43,834 nt of DNA from Clostridia bacterium (lineage in GTDB: Bacteria > Bacillota > Clostridia > Oscillospirales > CAG-382): contig JAFQHW010000047.1 of NCBI GenBank assembly GCA_017397805.1, positions 1-43,834 of the forward strand. The letters run 5' to 3'. The notes beneath the pieces are model-generated. The model did not search any database and was not told where the DNA came from. It saw only the letters and a list, made by a program, of their open reading frames with translations. The translations under genes were made by a program, and so were the position numbers. Numbering within the stretch: the first letter of the stretch is position 1; every line of letters begins with the position of its first letter. This document shows, in pieces, positions 31,318 to 40,545 of the stretch.

Positions 31318-32120
31318 GATTTTATAATCTCACTTACCAAGCCGCCCAATACGACGCTTTGTTTTTTGCCGGTCTCCGTAACTTCTTCGTGGGTAAGCTT
31401 GTTGCCGGTGATACCTGCCGCCATATTGGTTATGAGGGAGATGGTAAGCACCTTCAGTCCGCAATGTACGGCGGCGATAACTTCGGGAACCGTGGACATA
31501 CCCACCGCATCGGCGCCTAAAATTCTAAAGGCTCTTATTTCCGCAGGAGTTTCATAAGAGGGACCCGTACAAGCTAAATATACACCTTTTTTAAGGTCAA
31601 TCCCAAGCTTGCTCGCGCATTCCTCTGCGATTTTTCTAAGCTCGGGGTTGTAAGCGTAGGTCATATCGGGAAATCTGACACCCAGCCCGTCATCGTTCTG
31701 GCCCATAAGCGGGTTGCGCCCCTGGAAGTTGATGTGATCCTCCACAAGCATAATGTCACCCACCTTAAAGGAGGTGTTGACACCGCCGGTAGCGTTGGTA
31801 AGGAATATCTTGTCCGCACCTAATTTTCTAAGCACGCGGAGAGGGAACACCAAGTCTGTGGGGGAGTGACCTTCGTACAGATGAAGTCTTCCGTCCATAC
31901 AAGCCACGTTTTTGCCCTCAACCGTGCCCAATATCAGTCTTCCGTTATGGGCGGGCGCGGTAGAAACACCAAATCCCGGTATATCGCCGTAGGGAATAAT
32001 GGTTTTCGCCTCAACTCTGTCTGCAAATCCCGCAAGACCGCTGCCGAGTACTACTATTATTTCAGGCTTGAATCCGCCCGAAAGCTCGTTTATTTTATTG
32101 CAAGCCGCTGTATAGTTCAT
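31311..32120 (-). CDS. Purine nucleoside phosphorylase (269 aa)
   Basis: A trimeric-type (PNP-I/MTAP superfamily) phosphorylase. Marks: VVLGSGLAGFADRVE for phosphate, APAHNGRLILG, GRLHLYEGHSPTDLVFPLRV, LTNATGGVN and ADAVGMSTVPEVIAA (the family signature with the base-site residues). Between mtaD and mtnA, it probably splits 5'-methylthioinosine as well as inosine/guanosine. The substrate choice is inference from the cassette; a general purine role is equally compatible with the sequence. Confidence 0.9.
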   Translation of the reverse strand: MNYTAACNKINELSGGFKPEIIVVLGSGLAGFADRVEAKTIIPYGDIPGFGVSTAPAHNGRLILGTVEGKNVACMDGRLHLYEGHSPTDLVFPLRVLRKLGADKIFLTNATGGVNTSFKVGDIMLVEDHINFQGRNPLMGQNDDGLGVRFPDMTYAYNPELRKIAEECASKLGIDLKKGVYLACTGPSYETPAEIRAFRILGADAVGMSTVPEVIAAVHCGLKVLTISLITNMAAGITGNKLTHEEVTETGKKQSVVLGGLVSEIIKSC

Positions 32121-32122
32121 AT

Positions 32123-33427
32123 TTAACCTCCCAATTTTTCCGATATTCTTTTAGCTCTGTTTTTGGTTTCAAAACGTTCTTTTTCTATGTCAATGGTGGT
32201 GAATTCACCGTGGTCGTACAGTATGTTGCCGTCACATATGGTCATGACCACGTCAGAACCTTGAGCCGAGTAAACCAGATTAGCCGCCATATTGTGTACC
32301 GGCTCCATATAAGGCTTATCTACGTTGAGAACGGTGATATCGGCACAAAAACCCTCTTTTATCAGACCGCAATCGGTTCTGCCTTGGGAAAGCGCACCCG
32401 CCCTTGAAGCGGCGTAAAGCGCTTGCGCGGGGGTGATAAGGGTGGGGTCGGAAGCGAGCGCTTTGTTCATGGTGGCAAACAGTTTAAGCTCCTCAAACAA
32501 GTTTAGGTTGTTGTTGCTTGCGGCACCGTCCGTACCAAGACCTATGTTAATGCCGGCACCGAGCATGGATCTAACGTCTGCAAATCCGCTGGCAAGCTTC
32601 AGGTTGCTTATGGGGTTGTTGGCAACGGTAACGCCCTTCCTTGCAAGTATCTCAAAATCCTCGCCCTCCAAATAAACGCAGTGGGCGGCGGTGCAGGGCA
32701 CGTCGAATGCGCCGTGTTTTTCGAAGTAAGCGGCAGGGGTAAGTCCGTGTCTTGCTTTGCATTCCTCGTGCTCGGACTTGGTTTCCGAAAGGTGCAAATG
32801 CATATTCATACCACGCTCTTTTGCCATGGCGGAGGCCGCCTCCACCACTATGGGATTTGTGGTGTATTCAGCGTGGACGCCCATATCAAGCTTAAAGCGC
32901 GTGCTTGCTTTTATTCCGGCGTCTTCAAAGCACCCCATGTATTCTTTATATTCGCTGAGTTTGGTAATATCCGTTTTGTCAAAGCAAACTATCGCGTTGG
33001 AAGCGTTCATTTTCAGTCCGCTTTTTTCGGTGGCTTCATACAAATAAGGAAGTTTGTAATACATCTCCGTAGAGCTTACGCAACCGAAGCGTAAAAGCTC
33101 TGCCTGCGCCATAAGGGTGGCGTGATAAATATCCTCGCCTATGATCTCTGCCTCAAAGGGAAAAACTCTCGTATTAAGCCAATCGGAAAGCGCAAGATTC
33201 TCCGCATACCCTCGCAGTAACACCATGGGAAGATGGGTGTGTATATTGTAAAAGGCGGGTATGGCGCAAAGTCCGTTACCGTCTTTCGTTATATCGTAAG
33301 CTTCTGCAGGGGCGGTATCGGAAACGAGGGATATTTTCCCGTCTTTTATGCCCAAATACATATTGCTTTTAATCTCAAAGTTTTCGTCAGCCAAGGAGAT
33401 GTTTTTAAACAGAATGCTTTCAGCCAT
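32123..33427 (-). CDS. mtaD: 5-methylthioadenosine/S-adenosylhomocysteine deaminase-type amidohydrolase (434 aa)
   Basis: A metal-dependent amidohydrolase of the MtaD/TrzN/SsnA group. Metal ligands: NIHTHLPM near residue 63, then HLHLSET around 214, AAHCVYLEG about 250 and GLGTDGAASNNNL about 305. LRGYAENLALSDWL is typical of MtaD. It deaminates the adenine of MTA, SAH or adenosine to the inosine form. ATG has GGGAGG. First gene of the mtaD-pnp-mtnA-dagK-lipoprotein run, with promoter at 33472-33500. Confidence 0.88.
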   Translation of the reverse strand: MAESILFKNISLADENFEIKSNMYLGIKDGKISLVSDTAPAEAYDITKDGNGLCAIPAFYNIHTHLPMVLLRGYAENLALSDWLNTRVFPFEAEIIGEDIYHATLMAQAELLRFGCVSSTEMYYKLPYLYEATEKSGLKMNASNAIVCFDKTDITKLSEYKEYMGCFEDAGIKASTRFKLDMGVHAEYTTNPIVVEAASAMAKERGMNMHLHLSETKSEHEECKARHGLTPAAYFEKHGAFDVPCTAAHCVYLEGEDFEILARKGVTVANNPISNLKLASGFADVRSMLGAGINIGLGTDGAASNNNLNLFEELKLFATMNKALASDPTLITPAQALYAASRAGALSQGRTDCGLIKEGFCADITVLNVDKPYMEPVHNMAANLVYSAQGSDVVMTICDGNILYDHGEFTTIDIEKERFETKNRAKRISEKLGG

Positions 33428-33471
33428 CGTATTTTCCTCCCATAATCAACCAAAAAATATTTAATCAAGCT

Positions 33472-33500
33472 ATTATAGCACTAACGGTACGGATTTTCAA
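33472..33500 (-). promoter_or_regulatory. Promoter of the mtaD cassette
   Basis: On the minus strand TTGAAA (33500-33495), 17-base spacer, TGCTATAAT with TATAAT at 33477-33472. Confidence 0.8.
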
Positions 33501-33536
33501 GATATTTATGCTAATGGATAAACGTTTTGTCATATG

Positions 33537-33565
33537 TTGACTTTACATTTAAAACGTGATATAAT
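33537..33565 (+). promoter_or_regulatory. Promoter of the duplicated-domain lipoprotein
   Basis: TTGACT (33537-33542), 17-base spacer, TATAAT (33560-33565); divergent from the mtaD promoter. Confidence 0.8.
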
Positions 33566-33617
33566 TGTGATACTCGGTAAATGCATTTTATCGCAAACGA
33601 TTTTTGGGAGGATTATT

Positions 33618-34502
33618 ATGAAAAAACTTATGGCTTTATTGCTTTCCGTGCTGCTTACCGTTCCTTTCGTTGCCTGCGGTGACGAAGGCGGAGATGAAAG
33701 TTTAAAGGTCGATGACAGCTCAGCCGTTTCTCAAAAGGAAGAGGATATAGCTTTTGAAGAACAGATTGTCGTTGATAATGATAAGTGCCTGATAAAAATT
33801 ACGGGTATAGATGCGGACAACCTGTTCGGTTATACCTTGAACGTGTATCTTGAAAATAAATCTGAAGATACGCCTTATCTTTTTACCGTGAATAAAGCTG
33901 TCGTTAACGGTGTTGATTGCCCCGTGTTGCTTTATGTGGAGGTAGACCCCGGCTCCAATACCGACTATGAGGTTACCCTTATGGATACTGAACTGAAGGA
34001 ATACGGCGTAGGCGATTATACCGATATAATCCTTTATTTCACAGTTGAGGACGCAAACAACATCGCTTTGGATCCCGTAGTGGAAGAAAACGTGCACGTT
34101 TATCCCCTTGGCAAAGACAAGGCGACTAAATTCAGCAGAAAGCCCAAAGATACCGACGTAGTGTTAGCCGACGAATCCGAGGTGAAGGTTACCGTTATCG
34201 ATTATAAGCTTGATGACGTATGGGGTTATACGATTGTGTTCTTCGTGGAGAATAATTCCGATAAAGATATTTCGGTTTCATCTGAGAATGAAAGCTTGAA
34301 CGGCGTTGCATTTGAGCCTTTGTTCGCCAATTCCGTTCCCGCAAAATGCAGTTCCTTCGAAACTATGTGCTTCTATAACGATTTCTTGGAGAACAACTCT
34401 ATAGAAACGGTAGAGGAAATAAAGTTTATCCTAAAGGGTAACGAAGATGCAACTTGGTCTTCATTGTTCGAAAAGGAAATAACCCTTAACCCCCAAGCGT
34501 AG
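33618..34502 (+). CDS. Lipoprotein with two repeated beta-domains (294 aa)
   Basis: Lipoprotein signal MKKLMALLLSVLLTVPFVAC with lipobox VAC at Cys20, then an acidic linker. Two related halves follow: FGYTLNVYLENKSEDTPYLF...VNGVDC (about 70-105) and WGYTIVFFVENNSDKDISVS...LNGVAF (about 200-235), so the mature part looks like an internal duplication of an Ig-like or lipoprotein-type beta-sandwich of about 125 residues. No catalytic motif. ATG 33618 follows GGGAGG; the longer upstream frame from 33534 crosses the promoter and is rejected. Monocistronic with a strong terminator. Function unknown; probably envelope binding. Confidence 0.8.
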   Translation: MKKLMALLLSVLLTVPFVACGDEGGDESLKVDDSSAVSQKEEDIAFEEQIVVDNDKCLIKITGIDADNLFGYTLNVYLENKSEDTPYLFTVNKAVVNGVDCPVLLYVEVDPGSNTDYEVTLMDTELKEYGVGDYTDIILYFTVEDANNIALDPVVEENVHVYPLGKDKATKFSRKPKDTDVVLADESEVKVTVIDYKLDDVWGYTIVFFVENNSDKDISVSSENESLNGVAFEPLFANSVPAKCSSFETMCFYNDFLENNSIETVEEIKFILKGNEDATWSSLFEKEITLNPQA

Positions 34503-34522
34503 TACTAATAAAAGCAAACCTG

Positions 34523-34560
34523 CCTCGGCAACGGTGTCACAACACCGTTGCCGAGGTTTT
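34523..34560 (+). terminator. Terminator after the duplicated-domain lipoprotein
   Basis: A perfect 15-bp stem, CCTCGGCAACGGTGT (34523-34537) with ACACCGTTGCCGAGG (34542-34556), a 4-base loop and TTTT. Confidence 0.9.
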
Positions 34561-34612
34561 CTCTCGGTTATAAAAAATATTTGCAAATATCAAATAAAAT
34601 ATTATATTTCTA

Positions 34613-34641
34613 TTGAAAAAAACAAAGAAAAATGATATAAT
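34613..34641 (+). promoter_or_regulatory. Promoter of the gltX-to-U32 gene run
   Basis: TTGAAA (34613-34618), 17-base spacer, TATAAT (34636-34641), about 30 bases before the gltX ATG at 34673. Confidence 0.8.
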
Positions 34642-34672
34642 AGATTATTAATAGGCAAAATGTGGAGGTTAT

Positions 34673-36334
34673 ATGGAAAACTTAAAATTAGCGGGGCTTC
34701 TTTTCCCCGATGTTGATAAAGATACGGAATATTATGAGGCGATGTACCCGCCTCGCAATTTAAAGGAAGGCGCGGCGGTAACCCGTTTTGCACCCAGCCC
34801 CACCGGTTTCGTGCATTTCGGCGGCTTGTTCCCCGTTTTGGTAGGTGAAAGACTTGCCCATCAAAGCGAGGGTGTGTTTTATCTCAGAATAGAGGATACG
34901 GACTCTAAGCGTGAGGTAGAGGGTGCGGAGAACGATATAATAAAAGCTTTTGAGAGCTTTGGCATAAAATTTGACGAAAGCGTGGTTCACGGCGGCGAGT
35001 ACGGTCCCTACAGACAAAGTGACCGCCGCGCCATTTACCGTTGCTATGCGAAAAAGCTGGTAGCGGAAGGGAAGGCGTACCCTTGCTTCTGCACCGCTGA
35101 GGAGCTTACCGAGCTTCGTGAAAAGCAGGAGGCGGAAAAGGTAGTACCAGGCTATTACGGCAAGTACGTAAAATGCCGCGATCTGAGCTACGAGCAGGTG
35201 GAAGCAAACCTTAAAGCGGGCAAACCCTTCGTTCTTCGCTTTAAGTCTTTCGGCTCTTCCGAAAACAAGGTTAAGTTTACCGACCTTATAAAGGGAACAA
35301 TAGAAATAACCGAGAACGATATAGACCACGTGTTGCTTAAAAGCGACGGGATGCCTACCTATCACTTGGCACACGCGGTTGACGACCATTTGATGCACAC
35401 CACCCACGTTGTAAGAGGTGAAGAGTGGTTGCCCAGCCTTCCTTATCACATCCAGCTTTTCAAGGCGTTTGATTTTAAGATACCCAAGTATTTGCATATA
35501 TCTCAGCTTATGCGCCTTGCAGAAGTGACGGAGGAAGACGGTACGGTAAAGCAGGTTAAAAAGAAGCTTTCCAAGCGTGATAAGGGTGCAGGTCTTACTT
35601 CATATATCAGCGACGGTTACGCCCCCGAATGCGTAATTGAATACGTAATGACCTTGTTGAACTCTAATTTTGAGGATTGGCGCAGAGCTAATCCCACAGC
35701 TCCCGTGGATGAGTTTAAGTTCTCTATAAAGAAGATGAGCGCATCCGGTTCTTTGTTTGACCTTAAAAAGTTAGCCGACGTAAGTAAAAACGTGCTTTCC
35801 CGTATGAGCGGAGAAGAGATTTTAAGCAGAGTTATAAATTGGGCGGAAAGCGAAGATAAGGAGTTTTATGATCTGCTTACAGCAGATAAGGACAAGGCGC
35901 TTCGCATTCTGTCCATCGGCAGAGGCGGCGCAAAACCCCGTAAGGATTTCGGACTTTACAGCGAGGTTAAGGGGCATATCGGATTCTTCTATGACGAATA
36001 TTTTGAGTATATAGATGCCATCCCCGATAATTTCTCCAAGGACGATATAAAGAAGGCAATAGAGCTGTTTATAGACAGTTACGACGAATCCGACGAGCAA
36101 AGCGTATGGTTTGATAAGATAAAAGCCGTTGCCGCTGCTATAGGTTATTCCCCCGATATAAAGGCGTATAAAGCAAACCCCGAAGCCTTCGGCGGTCACG
36201 TAGGTGACGTAAGTATGTTCCTCAGAATAGCCGTGACGGGTAAGATGAACAGTCCCGATATGTACGAGGTTATGTCTATATTGGGCAAGGAAAAGGTAAT
36301 ATCCCGCCTTAATGGCTTCAAGGCTGAACTTTAA
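34673..36334 (+). CDS. gltX: Glutamate-tRNA ligase (553 aa)
   Basis: A class I aminoacyl-tRNA synthetase charging tRNA-Glu. The HIGH motif region is RFAPSPTGFVHFGGLFPVL (HFGG rather than HIGG), FYLRIEDTDSKREVEGA contacts substrate, and the KMSKS loop is KKLSKRDKG. It is longer than E. coli GltX (471), resembling a clostridial type with an extended N-terminus and divergent anticodon-binding domain. GGAGG precedes the ATG. GlnS follows after 16 bases, so Glu and Gln charging are encoded together. Confidence 0.93.
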   Translation: MENLKLAGLLFPDVDKDTEYYEAMYPPRNLKEGAAVTRFAPSPTGFVHFGGLFPVLVGERLAHQSEGVFYLRIEDTDSKREVEGAENDIIKAFESFGIKFDESVVHGGEYGPYRQSDRRAIYRCYAKKLVAEGKAYPCFCTAEELTELREKQEAEKVVPGYYGKYVKCRDLSYEQVEANLKAGKPFVLRFKSFGSSENKVKFTDLIKGTIEITENDIDHVLLKSDGMPTYHLAHAVDDHLMHTTHVVRGEEWLPSLPYHIQLFKAFDFKIPKYLHISQLMRLAEVTEEDGTVKQVKKKLSKRDKGAGLTSYISDGYAPECVIEYVMTLLNSNFEDWRRANPTAPVDEFKFSIKKMSASGSLFDLKKLADVSKNVLSRMSGEEILSRVINWAESEDKEFYDLLTADKDKALRILSIGRGGAKPRKDFGLYSEVKGHIGFFYDEYFEYIDAIPDNFSKDDIKKAIELFIDSYDESDEQSVWFDKIKAVAAAIGYSPDIKAYKANPEAFGGHVGDVSMFLRIAVTGKMNSPDMYEVMSILGKEKVISRLNGFKAEL

Positions 36335-36350
36335 AGGAGATTTTTAATAT

Positions 36351-38009
36351 ATGGAAAACAGCAGTAACTATTTGTTTGATATAATTCAAAACGATTTGGA
36401 CGAGGGCAAGGTTAATAAGGTGCACACCCGTTTCCCCCCCGAACCTAACGGTTGCCTTCACATAGGCAGTGCCAAGGCGATATGCATAAATTACAGTGCC
36501 GCTAAAAAATTCGGCGGTGAGTTTAATTTGCGCTATGACGATACCAACCCCTCCAAGGAAGAGGATAGCTACGTTAAGTCTATATACGAGGACCTTTTGT
36601 GGTTGGGCGCTGTTCCCAACAGAGTACTTTACGGCTCCGATTATTTTGAGAAGTGCTATGAATACGCGGTACTGCTCATAAAAAAAGGCTTGGCATACGT
36701 ATGCGACCTTTCAAGCGAGGAAATGCGTGAGTACAGAGGTACGCTTACCGAACCCGGTAAGGAGAGCCCTTACAGAAACCGCAGCGTTGAAGAAAATTTA
36801 GAGCTGTTTGAGAAAATGAAGAACGGCGAGTTTGCAGACGGCGCGTGCACTCTCAGAGCGAAGATTGATATGTCTTCTCCCAATATGAATTTGCGCGACC
36901 CTGCAATATACCGTATACTCAGAGCGACCCATCACCGTCAGGGAGATAAATGGTGCATCTATCCTCTTTACGATTTTGCACATCCCATTCAGGATGCTCT
37001 TGAGGGTATAACCCACTCCATGTGCTCTATCGAGTTCGAAAACCACCGTCCCCTTTACGATTGGGTGGTAGAAAATATAGGCTTCGAACAGCCGCCTCAT
37101 CAGTACGAGTTTGCCCGTCTTAACGTTACCAACACGGTAATGAGCAAGCGTTATTTGCGTAAGCTCGTGGAAGAAGGCTACGTAGACGGATGGGACGATC
37201 CCCGTATGCCCACTTTGTCAGGCTTGCGCCGCAGAGGCTATACTCCCACGAGCATTTTCAGCTTTGTGGAGAAAGCGGGCGTTGCAAAGAATTTCAGCAT
37301 CGTGGATATAGCACTTCTTGAGCATTGCTTAAGAGATGAGCTTAACGCCAACGCTCTGCGCAGAGTGGCCGTTACCGAGCCGTTAAAGCTTGTAATAGAC
37401 AACTATCCCGAGGATCAAACGGAATATTTCCCCCTCTCCAACAACCCTAACGATGAGAGCGCGGGTACCAGAGAGCTTCCGTTTACCAAGGAGCTTTATA
37501 TTGAAAAGTCTGACTTTGCCCTTGTTCCCCCTCCAAAGTATTTCCGTCTGAAGCCTGACGGTGAGGTAAGACTTATGGGCGCATATATTGTAAAATATAA
37601 CGGTGTGGAAACGGATGAAGACGGCAACGTTATCTGCGTGCACTGTAACGCTGACCTTGTAAGCCGTAACGGAATGCCTCACGACGGAAGAAAAGTCAAG
37701 GGCACCATTCATTGGGTTTCCGCAAGCCATTGTATTGATGCGGAGATAAGACTTTACGATAAATTGTTCACCATAGAAAATACCGGTGCAATCCCCGAAG
37801 ATAAGACCTATGACGATTATCTTAACTCCGAAAGCCTAAAGGTCTACACAGGCTGTAAGTTGGAGGAGTCCTTGAAGGATGCCGCCCCCGGTGAAAAGTT
37901 CCAGTTTGTTCGTACGGGATATTTCTGCAAGGATACTAAGTGCGACGGTGTTTACAACCGTACCGTTGAGCTTAAAGATTCAAAACCCGTATCGGAGATG
38001 AAAAAATAG
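36351..38009 (+). CDS. glnS: Glutamine-tRNA ligase (552 aa)
   Basis: Direct glutaminylation of tRNA-Gln. HIGH motif in RFPPEPNGCLHIGSAKAI, FNLRYDDTNPSKEEDSYV, the Gln-specific region YPLYDFAHPIQDALEGITHS, and KMSKS as VMSKRYLRKLVEEGYVDGWD. The C-terminal beta-barrel anticodon domain is present (VRLMGAYIVKYNGVETDEDG). Most Firmicutes make Gln-tRNA through GatCAB; GlnS in a subset of Clostridia is thought to be acquired. Adjacent to gltX in one transcription unit. Confidence 0.95.
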   Translation: MENSSNYLFDIIQNDLDEGKVNKVHTRFPPEPNGCLHIGSAKAICINYSAAKKFGGEFNLRYDDTNPSKEEDSYVKSIYEDLLWLGAVPNRVLYGSDYFEKCYEYAVLLIKKGLAYVCDLSSEEMREYRGTLTEPGKESPYRNRSVEENLELFEKMKNGEFADGACTLRAKIDMSSPNMNLRDPAIYRILRATHHRQGDKWCIYPLYDFAHPIQDALEGITHSMCSIEFENHRPLYDWVVENIGFEQPPHQYEFARLNVTNTVMSKRYLRKLVEEGYVDGWDDPRMPTLSGLRRRGYTPTSIFSFVEKAGVAKNFSIVDIALLEHCLRDELNANALRRVAVTEPLKLVIDNYPEDQTEYFPLSNNPNDESAGTRELPFTKELYIEKSDFALVPPPKYFRLKPDGEVRLMGAYIVKYNGVETDEDGNVICVHCNADLVSRNGMPHDGRKVKGTIHWVSASHCIDAEIRLYDKLFTIENTGAIPEDKTYDDYLNSESLKVYTGCKLEESLKDAAPGEKFQFVRTGYFCKDTKCDGVYNRTVELKDSKPVSEMKK

Positions 38010-38011
38010 TT

Positions 38012-38572
38012 ATGAATATGTATTTACAGCTTTTCTTGGCTTATGCTAAGGTAGGCGCTGTAACTTTTGGCGGCGGTTACGCTATGCTTCCCGTATTAAA
38101 GAGGGAGCTGGTTGACCGCAGAAATTGGGTAAGCGAGGACGACCTTGTAGATTGCTACGCAATAGGGCAGTGTACTCCCGGTGTTATTGCGGTTAATGCC
38201 GCAACCCTTATCGGATACCAAAAAAAAGGCATATTGGGTTCAATTTGCGCTACCGTGGGTGTGGTATTCGTACCCGTGCTTATTATAATTTCCATCGCCA
38301 CTTTGATAGAGCAATTTGCGGATAACAAATACGTACAGCACGCCCTTGCGGGGATGAGTGTGGCTATTTGTGCGCTTATAACCTTGACGGTTATCGGCCT
38401 TATAAAAAAGACCTGCAAGGACGTACCCGCCGTCATAATCGCTTTATGCGTTTTTATCCTATGTATGCTTGTGGATATACCGACGGTGTTCGTTGTGATA
38501 GCGGCGGCGATAGCAGGTGTAATAATTAAAAACGTAAAAGTTGCAAAAGCAAAAAAAGGAGGTAAAAGCTGA
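38012..38572 (+). CDS. Chromate transporter family protein, first half-unit (186 aa)
   Basis: A single CHR domain of about five or six helices: KVGAVTFGGGYAMLPVLKRE and CTPGVIAVNAATLIGYQKKG are the family signatures. Short-chain CHR proteins work as pairs, and the second half is encoded next with a TGATG overlap. Annotated as chromate exporters by homology, but in anaerobes the true substrate may be another oxyanion. Starts two bases after glnS. Confidence 0.9.
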   Translation: MNMYLQLFLAYAKVGAVTFGGGYAMLPVLKRELVDRRNWVSEDDLVDCYAIGQCTPGVIAVNAATLIGYQKKGILGSICATVGVVFVPVLIIISIATLIEQFADNKYVQHALAGMSVAICALITLTVIGLIKKTCKDVPAVIIALCVFILCMLVDIPTVFVVIAAAIAGVIIKNVKVAKAKKGGKS

Positions 38573-39144
38573 TGCTTACACTTCTTTGGTGCTTTTGGGA
38601 ATACTTTCAGGTAGGGCTTTTTGCCGTAGGCGGCGGTCTTGCTACCATCCCTTTCCTTGAGGACATAGCAAGAAGACACCCCGACTGGTTCAGCTTGGAA
38701 CAGCTGAGGAACTTCGTGGCTATCTCCGAGTCTACGCCCGGTCCCATAGGCATAAACATAGCCACCTATGCAGGTTATAAAATATCGGGGCCGATAGGTT
38801 CTATTGTCTGCGTTTTCGCCCTTATTTTGCCTGCGTTTCTCGTGGTTTTGCTGATAGCAAGAGTGCTTGATAAGTTTAAAAGCAGTAATCTGGTCAACAG
38901 CGCCTTTTACGGTATTCGTCCTGCAACCACTGCTCTTATAGCAAGTGCTGTGATCTCCACGTTTGCAGAGGTGCTTATAGATACTTCGGCGGTAGCGTCG
39001 GTAAAAAGCTTTTTCACCTCTATAGACGGGGGAAACTTGATCCTTTTTGCCGTAATACTTACGGCAAGCCTGCTTTTTAAAAAACTGCACCCCGTAGTGT
39101 TTATAGGTGTGGGCGCAGTGGCAGGCATAGTATTTTCAATGTAA
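38572..39144 (+). CDS. Chromate transporter family protein, second half-unit (190 aa)
   Basis: The second CHR domain: YFQVGLFAVGGGLATIPFLE and STPGPIGINIATYAGYKISG. It is homologous to the preceding gene but not identical; the two likely have opposite membrane topology and form a heterodimer. The start overlaps the previous stop by one base, giving a fixed stoichiometry. Confidence 0.9.
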   Translation: MLTLLWCFWEYFQVGLFAVGGGLATIPFLEDIARRHPDWFSLEQLRNFVAISESTPGPIGINIATYAGYKISGPIGSIVCVFALILPAFLVVLLIARVLDKFKSSNLVNSAFYGIRPATTALIASAVISTFAEVLIDTSAVASVKSFFTSIDGGNLILFAVILTASLLFKKLHPVVFIGVGAVAGIVFSM

Positions 39145-39171
39145 ATTTGTTGGGTTTAAGGAGGTTTTGGT

Positions 39172-40542
39172 ATGCATAGAATTGACCCCCAATTTTCCGA
39201 AGTAAATGCCGAGATCGAGGAGCTTTCCAAGCTTTGCGTGGAGAACGGGCAAATCAATCCGGAGCTTTATTCTAAATATAACGTAAAAAGAGGTCTTCGT
39301 GACACCAGCGGTAAGGGCGTTCTTACCGGTCTTACAGAGATAGCAGAGGTTCACTCCTATTCGGTAGTAGACGAGGAGCTTGTTCCTTGCGAGGGTAAGC
39401 TTTACTATCGCGGTATCAATATAGAAGAGCTGGTGGACGGCTTTTTGAAGGACGGCAGAACCGGATACGAGGAAACGGTTTATCTGCTTCTTTTCGGTAA
39501 CCTGCCAACCGAGGAACAGCTAAAGAGCTTTTCAGAGCTTTTGACAAACTACAGAAGCTTGCCTAAGCACTTTTTGCGTGACGTTATAATGAAGGCTTCC
39601 AGCAGGGATATGATGAACTCTCTTGCAAAAAGTATACTTTCCTTGTATTCCTACGATGCAAACGCAGATGATACGAGCATTCCTAACGTACTCAGACAGT
39701 CGTTGGAGCTTATATCCATATTCCCCATGCTGGCGGTTTACGGTTATCAGGCGTATTCCTATTATCACGACGGAAAAAGTCTTATTATACACGCACCCAA
39801 AAAGGAGATGTCCACCGCGGAAAATTTACTTCTCCTTTTGCGCGGTGAAAATAATTATACCGAGCTTGAGGTTAAGCTTCTTGACTTAGCCTTGGTGCTT
39901 CACGCAGACCACGGCGGCGGTAACAACTCCACCTTTACCACCCGTGTGGTTACCTCTACGGGTACCGATACGTATTCTGCCATAACTGCGGCAGTAGGCT
40001 CTCTCAAAGGGCCCCGTCACGGCGGCGCAAACATTAAGGTGGTTGAGATGTTTGACGATATGAAGAAGAACGTTGCCGACTGGACGGACGACGAGCAAAT
40101 TACGGAGTATTTGAAGAAGCTTTTGCACAAGGAGGCTTTTGACAAAAAAGGCCTTATTTACGGTATGGGACACGCGGTTTATTCCCTGTCTGACCCCCGT
40201 TCTGAAGTGTTTAAGCGCTTCGTAAAGGATTTGGCAATAGAAAAGGACAGACTTGACGAGTTGGATCTTTATATGAGAGTGGAACGCTTGGCACCCAAAA
40301 TCATAGCGGGCGAGCGCCATATGTATAAGGGCATCAGCGCTAATATCGACTTTTACAGCGGTTTCGTATACAGTATGCTGGATTTGCCCAGAGAGCTGTT
40401 TACACCTATTTTCGCCGTTTCCAGAATAGCAGGCTGGTGTGCTCACCGTATAGAAGAGCTTGTAAATACGGGTAAGATCATCCGTCCCGCCTTCAAAAAC
40501 GTGTGCAAGCACAAGGCTTATACACCTATTGACGAGAGATAG
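39172..40542 (+). CDS. Citrate synthase (456 aa)
   Basis: Condenses acetyl-CoA with oxaloacetate. Active-site His in LVLHADHGGGNNSTF, substrate His in YGMGHAVYSLSDPRS, and the catalytic Asp in NIDFYSGFVYSMLDLP. GPRHGGANIKVVEMF is also typical. The N-terminal 45 residues are longer than in E. coli type II enzymes, as in several clostridial type I-like forms. AAGGAGG precedes the ATG. In a fermentative anaerobe it supplies 2-oxoglutarate for glutamate, which fits the adjacent gltX-glnS genes. Confidence 0.92.
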   Translation: MHRIDPQFSEVNAEIEELSKLCVENGQINPELYSKYNVKRGLRDTSGKGVLTGLTEIAEVHSYSVVDEELVPCEGKLYYRGINIEELVDGFLKDGRTGYEETVYLLLFGNLPTEEQLKSFSELLTNYRSLPKHFLRDVIMKASSRDMMNSLAKSILSLYSYDANADDTSIPNVLRQSLELISIFPMLAVYGYQAYSYYHDGKSLIIHAPKKEMSTAENLLLLLRGENNYTELEVKLLDLALVLHADHGGGNNSTFTTRVVTSTGTDTYSAITAAVGSLKGPRHGGANIKVVEMFDDMKKNVADWTDDEQITEYLKKLLHKEAFDKKGLIYGMGHAVYSLSDPRSEVFKRFVKDLAIEKDRLDELDLYMRVERLAPKIIAGERHMYKGISANIDFYSGFVYSMLDLPRELFTPIFAVSRIAGWCAHRIEELVNTGKIIRPAFKNVCKHKAYTPIDER

Positions 40543-40545
40543 TTT

